This document shows positions 1-4,748 of a stretch of DNA of 5,023 bases, one piece after another. The DNA is from Parcubacteria group bacterium. GTDB lineage: Bacteria; Patescibacteriota; Patescibacteriia; UBA2169. The position numbers were made by a program, and so were the translations under genes. The stretch is from positions 1-5,023 of the forward strand of contig JACOVK010000081.1 of NCBI GenBank assembly GCA_016177305.1. The letters run 5' to 3'. Within the stretch, counting starts at the first letter, position 1, and every line of letters begins with the position of its first letter. Below the pieces are notes generated by a model that did no database searches, was not told where the DNA came from, and saw only the letters and a program-made list of their open reading frames with translations.

Positions 1-1
1 C

Positions 2-325
2 AGGCTCGCCATTCCGGACATCAACTCCGGGGTGGCGCAGGTGGCTGCCGCAGCCGAGCGCCTGGCAACCAACATGCCGGTGCAGGGCACTGCGGCTGAT
101 ATTATGAAAATGGCTATGATCGCGATTCATGCGGATTTGCCCAAAGTCAGCGCTGGCAGTAGGATGCTCATGCAGGTGCATGATGAGTTGGTTTTTGAAG
201 TTCCCGCAAAGGACGTTTCACGGGTATCAAGTTTTGTGCAGGAGACCATGGAGTCTGTTGCGAAACTGCGGGTGCCTTTGGTCGCGGAGGTGCATAGCGG
301 TCGTAATTGGCAGGAGGCGCACTAG
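2..325 (+). CDS. polA: DNA polymerase I, C-terminal fragment (5' end outside window)
   Basis: The last 107 residues of a family A DNA polymerase are present; the 5'-nuclease, any proofreading domain and most of the polymerase domain lie upstream of the window. The fragment opens with RLAIPDI, which matches the R-x-x-x-PDI segment following the fingers. It continues with AER-x-x-x-N-x-PVQGTAADIMK-x-AM (fragment residues 18-39) and reaches motif C, QVHDELVFEVP (58-68). The His-Asp-Glu at 60-62 contains a catalytic metal-binding aspartate of the palm. The ending, SGRNWQEAH then TAG, is the usual C-terminus of the family (GxNWxxAH). Role: gap filling in repair and Okazaki fragment maturation. One base separates its stop from the holA start, so the two are very likely co-transcribed. 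Identification is secure; presence of a 3'-5' exonuclease domain cannot be judged. Confidence 0.97.
   Translation, partial: RLAIPDINSGVAQVAAAAERLATNMPVQGTAADIMKMAMIAIHADLPKVSAGSRMLMQVHDELVFEVPAKDVSRVSSFVQETMESVAKLRVPLVAEVHSGRNWQEAH
312..317 (+). promoter_or_regulatory. Shine-Dalgarno site of holA
   Basis: AGGAGG lies inside the last codons of polA, nine bases before ATG 327. It decides the holA start, because the same frame is open upstream to base 129 but that upstream part only shadows polA. It is the only clear Shine-Dalgarno next to a gene start in this window. Confidence 0.8.
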
Positions 326-326
326 T

Positions 327-1259
327 ATGCTCATACTGATTCATGGCGAGGATACGTACGCTTCTCGTCAATACTTGGAAAAATTAACTGATCAGTTTAA
401 CACAAAACATGCCGCGTCCGGCGGGGCAGTGGAGGTGTTTGACGCGGAAGAGGGGACCTGGGAGCAGCTTGCGGCGCACCTGACAGCGGCCGGGTTGTTT
501 TCAACCAAAAAATTGGTTATCTCAAAAGGGGTTTTGGAGAATAAAGAGGTTCGCGATTCGCTTGCTGATTTTTTGGACACGCACGAGGTTGGGGCTGATA
601 CGAGCCTGGTGGTGTACCACGCGGGTGTTGCGGACAAGCGGCTCAAGCTTGTGCCGCGGCTTGCCCGCGAGCAGTACTCAAAAGAGTTCGCGCTTCCGAG
701 TGAGCGGGAGATGCCTGGGGCCATCCAGAGAGTCGCCCGCTCACTCGGCGCTTCCATTGAACCCAAGGCTGCGAGTTTGCTTGCGGGCATGATTGGCACG
801 GACACCTGGCGCGCCCGGAATGAAGTTGCAAAGCTTGCGGCTCTTGAAAACCCGGTTACTGCCCATTCCGTCACCCGGCTGGTGCATGCCTCAACGCAGG
901 AGAATATCTGGAAATTCGTTGACGCGCTCTCAAGCGGCGATAAAAAAACCGCGCTTTCTCTGGTTGACGCGCAGCTTGCGGCGAGTGAAGCGCCCCAGCA
1001 GTTCTTGGGCATGATTATCCGGCAGACTCGGCTCTTGCTTGCGCTGCACGGAGCAGAAGGGTCTGATGCGATGCTCGCTTCGGAACTCAAGCTCAACCCG
1101 TTCGTGGTGCAGAAGACCAGGGTCCAGTCCGGGCGTTTTACGGTCAAACGCCTTGTTGGCATGTACCACGCGCTCGCGCGATTGGACCGCGCGCTCAAAG
1201 AGACGAGAGGAGAACCCAGGCTCTTGTTTGCGGTGTTGGTTGATTCAATTGTCCGCTAA
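327..1259 (+). CDS. holA: DNA polymerase III subunit delta (clamp-loader subunit)
   Basis: A 310-residue protein, slightly shorter than the usual 330-345. The delta subunit binds and opens the beta sliding clamp within the clamp-loader complex. The N-terminus MLILIHGEDTYASRQYLEKL has the family's opening strand followed by G-E/D-x-(5)-R. The middle region (about 125-175) carries the second-domain pattern: basic segment, AIQRVARSLGASI, AAS-LL, then the helix TWRARNEVAKLAAL matching the conserved E-x-x-KL. The C-terminal collar domain (about 190-310) has NIWKFVDALSSGDKKTALSLV, then APQQFLGMIIRQTRLLLAL and LARLDRALKETRGEPRLLF, typical of HolA. As in the family, no functional P-loop is seen. It starts one base after the polA stop with a good Shine-Dalgarno, so it is probably expressed from the polA promoter. 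It ends just before a strong hairpin. Sequence conservation in this family is low, but gene order and the three-domain pattern agree. Confidence 0.92.
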   Translation: MLILIHGEDTYASRQYLEKLTDQFNTKHAASGGAVEVFDAEEGTWEQLAAHLTAAGLFSTKKLVISKGVLENKEVRDSLADFLDTHEVGADTSLVVYHAGVADKRLKLVPRLAREQYSKEFALPSEREMPGAIQRVARSLGASIEPKAASLLAGMIGTDTWRARNEVAKLAALENPVTAHSVTRLVHASTQENIWKFVDALSSGDKKTALSLVDAQLAASEAPQQFLGMIIRQTRLLLALHGAEGSDAMLASELKLNPFVVQKTRVQSGRFTVKRLVGMYHALARLDRALKETRGEPRLLFAVLVDSIVR

Positions 1260-1261
1260 CC

Positions 1262-1291
1262 AAAAGCCCCGCTGGTGCGGCGGGGCTTTTT
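1262..1291. terminator. Bidirectional intrinsic terminator between holA and rpsT
   Basis: An 11-base perfect inverted repeat (1262-1272 AAAAGCCCCGC with 1280-1290 GCGGGGCTTTT) encloses a 7-base loop. A GC-rich core is flanked by A-tract and T-tract, so each strand reads hairpin plus U-run. It lies between two convergent genes (holA ends at 1259, rpsT stop begins at 1295) and fills nearly the whole gap, which fits a shared terminator. Confidence 0.92.
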
Positions 1292-1294
1292 AAG

Positions 1295-1567
1295 TCACTT
1301 TTTGGCGGCGGCCCGTTTGATGGCCGCGAACACGCGGGACTTTTTGCGGGATGCCGTATTCTTGTGGATGATGTTGCGCTTGGCTGCCTTATCAATCATT
1401 GCCACCGCGCTCCCGGCGAGCTTCTGGGCTTCCTCAAGGTTCCGGGCAACGAGCGCCTTGTGGATCTTTTTGATGGTTTCCTTGATCTGTTTTTCCCGGA
1501 TCTTGTTGAACAAGGTCCGCTTCTTGGTCTTGCGCAGTTCTTTAAATGATGATTTCTTGATAGGCAT
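1295..1567 (-). CDS. rpsT: 30S ribosomal protein bS20
   Basis: A 90-residue very basic protein, close to the normal bS20 length of 85-95. The N-terminus MPIKKSSFKELRKTKKR and the helix IKETIKKIHKALVARNLEEA match the S20 three-helix bundle. The most diagnostic part is near the C-terminus: AxxMIDKAAKRNIIHKNTASRKKSR (about 55-78), containing DKAAK-x-x-IHKN-x-A-x-RKKSR. bS20 binds 16S rRNA early in 30S assembly. The ATG start gives the expected N-terminus, but no Shine-Dalgarno is visible before it; the leader is T-rich. It follows gmk by 41 bases and probably has its own promoter within the gmk 3' end. Transcription ends at the hairpin shared with holA. Confidence 0.97.
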   Translation of the reverse strand: MPIKKSSFKELRKTKKRTLFNKIREKQIKETIKKIHKALVARNLEEAQKLAGSAVAMIDKAAKRNIIHKNTASRKKSRVFAAIKRAAAKK

Positions 1568-1596
1568 AGCGTCAGAAGAAAGAATTAATATACTGG

Positions 1597-1625
1597 ATAC
1601 TATCTGAACTATGCCATTTTGTCAA
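1597..1625 (-). promoter_or_regulatory. Probable sigma70-type promoter of rpsT
   Basis: On the - strand a perfect TTGACA (-35, at 1620-1625) is followed after exactly 17 bases by TAGTAT (-10, at 1597-1602, four of six matches). The predicted start near 1590 gives a leader of about 22 bases before the rpsT ATG. The -35 box lies in the last codons of gmk (Leu-Asp-Lys) and the -10 lies past its stop. This would let the ribosomal protein be made above the level of the operon upstream. Read-through from gmk remains possible. Confidence 0.6.
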
Positions 1626-2202
1626 GGAAGCCTTCTTGTTTAAGGATTGCTTCCACTTCGGCAATGGTGTCCGAAAGCTTGTTCTGGCGGTTCACCACGT
1701 TGTAGTTATAGAACGGAGACTCTTCTTCCAGTTCGCGCTTTGCGTAAGCCATGCGCGCCGCAAGCTGCTCCGGAGCCATATTGGGCTCGCGCGAGAGTAG
1801 GCGCGTTTTGATTTCATCCAGCGACTCCGGGGCAATGAAAATCGTGGTTGCGTTGTAGTTTTTTTTATAGAAACGGGTGCCCACAATGTCCGTGTTCGCG
1901 ATGACAATGCTCCCGTTTGCGAGTTTCTTGTCCAAGTCAGGCTTGTAGGTGCCGTAGTACACGCCGTTGCGGTTGCTTTGGTATTCAATGATGTTTCCCT
2001 TTTCAACCTCGCCTTTAAATCCGCCTTCCGTGAAGAAGTAGTAGTCAACCCCCTCCTGCTCGTTGAGGCGCTTGGGCCGGCTGGTCGCGGTCACGAGGCG
2101 CACGAAGTTAGGGTAGCGCGCGATAATTTCCTTAGTGACCGTGCTCTCGCCGCTGCCGGTTGGCCCTGAAATAACAACCACTTGTTTATTGGGTTGGTTC
2201 AT
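1609..2202 (-). CDS. gmk: Guanylate kinase with Glu in place of the Walker A Lys
   Basis: A 197-residue protein of normal guanylate kinase length; the family converts GMP + ATP to GDP + ADP. The P-loop at 13-21 reads GPTGSGEST, where the family has GxxGxGKS/T: position 19 is Glu (codon GAG, plus-strand bases 2146-2148) instead of the catalytic lysine. The GMP-binding half looks intact: TSRPKR (Arg42, Arg45), EGVDYYF (Tyr54), IIEY (Glu73), YYGT (83-85) and TDIVG (Asp105). Lid-region arginines (Arg138, Arg150) and the ending VVNRQNKLSDTIAEVEAIL also fit. The start overlaps the stop of the upstream pseudouridine synthase gene by ATGA, so translation is probably coupled; no strong ribosome site is seen. 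The fold assignment is firm. Whether it is an active guanylate kinase, a lineage variant or a sequence error cannot be decided here. Confidence 0.9.
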   Translation of the reverse strand: MNQPNKQVVVISGPTGSGESTVTKEIIARYPNFVRLVTATSRPKRLNEQEGVDYYFFTEGGFKGEVEKGNIIEYQSNRNGVYYGTYKPDLDKKLANGSIVIANTDIVGTRFYKKNYNATTIFIAPESLDEIKTRLLSREPNMAPEQLAARMAYAKRELEEESPFYNYNVVNRQNKLSDTIAEVEAILKQEGFLDKMA

Positions 2203-3110
2203 AGTGATGACAGAAAGTCTCGGAGTTCTTTGGGGAGCTCGGAAGTGTAGGTGCGCCGTTCGCCGGATGCATCGTCAAAAGAAAGTTTTGATGCGTGCAG
2301 GAATATGCGGCCCAGATCTTTATGCTTGACGCGCCTGTTGGTGTACAGCGCATCCCCAACCACCGGGTGGCCGATTGAGTGCAAGTGTACACGGATTTGG
2401 TGCGAACGTCCAGTGTGGAGCCTGACCTCAAGCAAGGTGTAGTTTTTGAGGCGCTTGAGAACTTTGAATTCAGTCTTGGCATCCCGGTCGCCCTCCAGTT
2501 CCTGGGTGTGCGCCGCCATTTTACCGGACTTTGTCTGGGAGCGTCCAATAGGGGTATCAATCACCCCGTGCTCTTCATCAATCACTCCATGTACTAACGC
2601 AGTGTACTGCTTTTCAACCGAACGGTTTTGAAATTGCTGTTTGAGGCTCTCAAACATTTTTTGGGTTCGCGCTACCACCATCAATCCGGAAACATCTCTA
2701 TCAAGCCGGTGCACGATTCCGGGGCGGAGCTTGTCTTCGCCCACACGAGCCAACTCCGGATACTTCGCAGCCAATCCATCCGCAAGCGTTGGTTCGTGAA
2801 TGCCCATTGCCGGATGAACCACCAGTCCTGCTGGTTTTTCTATAACTATGAAATCGCGGTTCTCGTCAATGGCGTTGAATTTGACTGATGCATCAGGTTT
2901 GATGCGAGGCGCTTCCTGTTCAATTTTGGAAATTTCAATTATATCACCCGGTTTTGGGGCGTAGTGCGCATTTGTGGGGCTGCCATTCACCATCACTGCC
3001 CCACGCTTGATCTGCTTTTGCACAAACGAGCGCGTGGCGCCCGGGAGCTTTGTTGTCAAAAATTTGTCCAAGCGGCTAAGCGCATCGGTTGTTGCGACAG
3101 TCAGCTTCAT
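2199..3110 (-). CDS. RluA/RluD-family pseudouridine synthase with S4 domain
   Basis: A 303-residue protein of typical RluD-type length. Residues about 12-60 form an S4 RNA-binding domain (LSRLDKFLTTKL, then the VMVNG turn and KPGDIIEI). The catalytic domain follows: FIVIEKPAGLVVHP (87-100), then GIVHRLDRDVSGLMVVA (131-147) with catalytic Asp137 in the HRLD motif. Next come EKQYTALVHG, RLHTGRSHQIRVHL (230-243) and IGHPVVGD (246-253). The enzyme isomerises uridine to pseudouridine in RNA. RluD-like members act on 23S rRNA helix 69, but the target cannot be told from sequence alone, so no gene symbol is given. The usual Thr in HRLDRDTSG is Val140 here. The start overlaps the nucleotidyltransferase stop by ATGA, and the stop overlaps the gmk start in the same way, so the three genes form a tight translationally coupled chain. 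Confidence 0.94.
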   Translation of the reverse strand: MKLTVATTDALSRLDKFLTTKLPGATRSFVQKQIKRGAVMVNGSPTNAHYAPKPGDIIEISKIEQEAPRIKPDASVKFNAIDENRDFIVIEKPAGLVVHPAMGIHEPTLADGLAAKYPELARVGEDKLRPGIVHRLDRDVSGLMVVARTQKMFESLKQQFQNRSVEKQYTALVHGVIDEEHGVIDTPIGRSQTKSGKMAAHTQELEGDRDAKTEFKVLKRLKNYTLLEVRLHTGRSHQIRVHLHSIGHPVVGDALYTNRRVKHKDLGRIFLHASKLSFDDASGERRTYTSELPKELRDFLSSL

Positions 3111-4582
3111 ACTTTCTTTATGTACTCCAAAGCCTCGGCCTTTGACTTTAATTCTCCGGAGAGCTGTTTGGCGCGTATATTCTGGAGGATTTCACCCACA
3201 CGCGGGCCTGCTTGCATGTTCAAAACAGTCATGATGTCTTCTCCGCTGACCAAAGGCTTGGCAAGCTTCAAGCCGCGGCTTCCGGTCTTCCGTTGTATCT
3301 CCGCGATGCGCTCTTTCATGCGGTCGTACAGAACAGTCATGCCCAACCCGTCCGGCCCGATGGTCGCAACGCCGTCAATGTACAAAAGTTTTAAGAAGTT
3401 TTTGGAAGGGTTCCGGTCGCTGAAAAAGTACCTTTCTATGGTGTCCGGCCGCAGGGTCTCGGGCTCGCCGTGCACCAAGAGCATGTGGTGCGCCACCATC
3501 CATACCACGGCGTCCACCGCAACGCCCACATCCGGAGGCGCGGACGCGCGCAACCGTTCCAGCGCCTCTTTGGCGACTTTTGCGCCCACTTCGTCATGCC
3601 CATCAAAGCGCACCCTATCCACGCCGTCTTTTTCCGGAGTCTTTAAGGTGTAGGGTTTGCCGATGTCATGGAACAGTACGGCAAGCACCAGCTCCAAATC
3701 CGGCTTCTCATCATTAAACTCTTTTTTGAACTCATCGGATGAAAGTTTTGCGAGCGCGAGCAGGGCATGCTCCCACACATCTCCCTCGGTGTGCCAGTTC
3801 TCGGGCTGGACGCAGCCTTTCATTTCCAGGAGTTCGGGAATGGTTTCCGCAAGCGCGCCGGTTACATCCCAGCGTTTGAGCGCGGACACCGGGTCTGCGG
3901 CAAGCGACTTCAGGAACTCTTCGGCGATCACTTCATAGGGCAGGGCCCGCTTTCCATCAATGGTTTTGTTGATTTTCGGAAGCATGGCTTTGATGGTTGC
4001 GAGCGTTTCATCCTCAATGCCAAATCCAAGCTGCAGCGAGAATCTAATGGCGCGCAAGATGCGGGAGAAGTCTTCCTGGAACCGATCCGCGGCTTTTCCC
4101 ACGCTGCGTATGAGTTTATCGCGCAAATCGTCCTGCCCGTTATGCGGGTCAATGAGTTTTTCATCTATCAAATTATATGCCATGGCATTCACCGTAAAGT
4201 CGCGCCGAGCCAAATCTTCCTCAATGGGCAAGCGGGGATTGGTTTTAACCGTAAAGTCGCGGTACATGCCTTGCTTGTGCAAGGAGAATTCGGTGCGCGG
4301 CAGGGCGATGTCGTACACCTCGTTGCGGGGACGGCCGATTTCGTTGAACTTCCAGATCCCGAACTGCTTGCCCGCGAACACCACGCGCCCGTGCCGCGCC
4401 AAAAAATCACCGAGCTCGTCGCCGGTGATGTTCCTAACCAGGAGATCTATGTCTGTTATTTTTTTGCCGAGCAGTATGTCCCGAGTCGCGCCACCCACCA
4501 AAAACACCTCTGTTTTGGGGAATTCCTCCACCAAGGAGGCAAGCGCCGGAAACGCCGTGAGTTTCGGGAATTGCGGACTCAT
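3107..4582 (-). CDS. cca: Class II CCA-adding tRNA nucleotidyltransferase / poly(A) polymerase with HD domain
   Basis: 491 residues from ATG 4582. The nucleotidyltransferase head has FLVGGATRDILLG (27-39) and the metal-binding DID (44-46). It then has RRDFTVNAMA (126-135), DPHNGQDDL (145-153) and the nucleotide template motif EDFSR followed by ILRAIRF (170-181). An HD domain follows: WEH (His272), LFHDIGK (His305-Asp306), GHDEVGA (His329) and VAHHML. The C-terminal LVSGEDIMTVL-x-(3)-AGPRVGEIL is typical of bacterial CCA enzymes. It adds or repairs tRNA 3' CCA; poly(A) polymerase activity is the main alternative. Start choice: ATG 4597 (five residues longer) overlaps a near-perfect -10 box, so ATG 4582 is preferred. 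The frame is open further up to 4741, but that part is the tRNA gene and not protein. The stop overlaps the next start by ATGA. The symbol is used for the family; CCA versus A-adding specificity is unproven. Confidence 0.92.
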   Translation of the reverse strand: MSPQFPKLTAFPALASLVEEFPKTEVFLVGGATRDILLGKKITDIDLLVRNITGDELGDFLARHGRVVFAGKQFGIWKFNEIGRPRNEVYDIALPRTEFSLHKQGMYRDFTVKTNPRLPIEEDLARRDFTVNAMAYNLIDEKLIDPHNGQDDLRDKLIRSVGKAADRFQEDFSRILRAIRFSLQLGFGIEDETLATIKAMLPKINKTIDGKRALPYEVIAEEFLKSLAADPVSALKRWDVTGALAETIPELLEMKGCVQPENWHTEGDVWEHALLALAKLSSDEFKKEFNDEKPDLELVLAVLFHDIGKPYTLKTPEKDGVDRVRFDGHDEVGAKVAKEALERLRASAPPDVGVAVDAVVWMVAHHMLLVHGEPETLRPDTIERYFFSDRNPSKNFLKLLYIDGVATIGPDGLGMTVLYDRMKERIAEIQRKTGSRGLKLAKPLVSGEDIMTVLNMQAGPRVGEILQNIRAKQLSGELKSKAEALEYIKKV

Positions 4583-4595
4583 ACGGTTTAAGGTC

Positions 4596-4604
4596 ATTAT
4601 ATCA
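4596..4604 (-). promoter_or_regulatory. Candidate extended -10 promoter of the nucleotidyltransferase operon
   Basis: The - strand reads TGATATAAT, a perfect TG-N-TATAAT extended -10, just after the tRNA terminator hairpin. No good -35 is seen, which extended -10 promoters do not need. The predicted start is near 4589, seven bases before ATG 4582 and downstream of ATG 4597. The messenger would therefore be almost leaderless, in agreement with the absence of a Shine-Dalgarno. Caution: the same nine bases also occur inside the pseudouridine synthase gene (2938-2946), so chance occurrence is possible. Confidence 0.5.
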
Positions 4605-4605
4605 C

Positions 4606-4630
4606 AAAAGCCAGTTTTGAACTGGCCTCT
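4606..4630 (-). terminator. Probable intrinsic terminator of tRNA-Ile
   Basis: A perfect 7-base inverted repeat (4610-4616 with 4620-4626; - strand GCCAGTT, loop CAA, AACTGGC) is followed on the - strand by TTTTGT. Further A-U and G-U pairs can lengthen the stem to 11. It begins a few bases after the encoded CCA of the tRNA. The U-run is short, so termination may be partial and leave some read-through into the nucleotidyltransferase gene. Confidence 0.55.
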
Positions 4631-4636
4631 TATCTC

Positions 4637-4713
4637 TGGTAGGCGCACTGGGACTCGAACCCAGGACCTCCACCTTATAAGGGTGGCGCTCTGACCGGCT
4701 GAGCTATACGCCT
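4637..4713 (-). tRNA. tRNA-Ile, anticodon UAU, CCA encoded
   Basis: A full cloverleaf is read by hand on the - strand. The acceptor AGGCGTA pairs with TGCGCCT (one G-U). The D arm is GCTC/GAGC with a 9-base loop containing GG. The anticodon stem CCACC/GGTGG carries the loop CTTATAA. The variable region is AGGTC, and the T arm CTGGG/CCCAG has the loop TTCGAGT. Discriminator A and CCA follow (4637-4639). Loop positions 34-36 (bases 4679-4677) give UAU, which reads the isoleucine codon AUA. The rest of the molecule closely resembles a normal bacterial tRNA-Ile(GAU), from which it could differ at the anticodon by a single G34-to-U change. It stands alone between its own promoter and terminator, directly before the gene for the CCA-adding enzyme. 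Confidence 0.96.
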
Positions 4714-4719
4714 GCCCAA

Positions 4720-4748
4720 ACAATACCCCAATCACCTCCAAAAATCAA
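4720..4748 (-). promoter_or_regulatory. Probable promoter of tRNA-Ile with GC-rich discriminator
   Basis: On the - strand, TTGATT (-35, 4743-4748, four of six) and TATTGT (-10, 4720-4725, four of six) are separated by exactly 17 bases. The six bases after the -10 are TTGGGC. A GC-rich stretch there is typical of stable-RNA promoters under stringent control. The predicted start falls at or within a base or two of the first mature tRNA base, so the 5' leader would be very short. The -35 overlaps the stop codon of the upstream gene. Confidence 0.5.

Noticed and set aside
129..326. Upstream extension of the holA frame inside polA
   Set aside because: The extra residues are an out-of-frame reading of polA and resemble nothing; ATG 327 has a good Shine-Dalgarno and gives the family N-terminus.
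392..1198. 268-codon - strand open frame opposite holA
   Set aside because: It has serine/arginine-rich low-information translation, fully antisense to holA, with no motif.
1587..1592. Alternative -10 (TATATT) before rpsT
   Set aside because: It is 27 bases from the TTGACA box, and no -35 stands at the proper distance, so TAGTAT at 1597-1602 is preferred.
2938..2946. Second copy of TGATATAAT inside the pseudouridine synthase gene
   Set aside because: It encodes Asp-Ile-Ile in the S4 domain, lies mid-gene with no start codon suitably placed after it, and is most simply chance. It is kept as a caution about the promoter call at 4596-4604.
3767..4694. Long + strand open frames (up to 274 codons) opposite the nucleotidyltransferase gene
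   Set aside because: They are antisense shadows of a well-conserved gene with strong third-position bias, with no recognisable domain and no ribosome site noted.
4598..4741. N-terminal extension of the nucleotidyltransferase up to a TTG at 4741
   Set aside because: This stretch is the tRNA-Ile gene and its flanks on the same strand. The translated part (SSAGQSATLIRWRSWVRVP) is the familiar spurious peptide from reading a tRNA, and the family's N-terminus aligns from just after ATG 4582.
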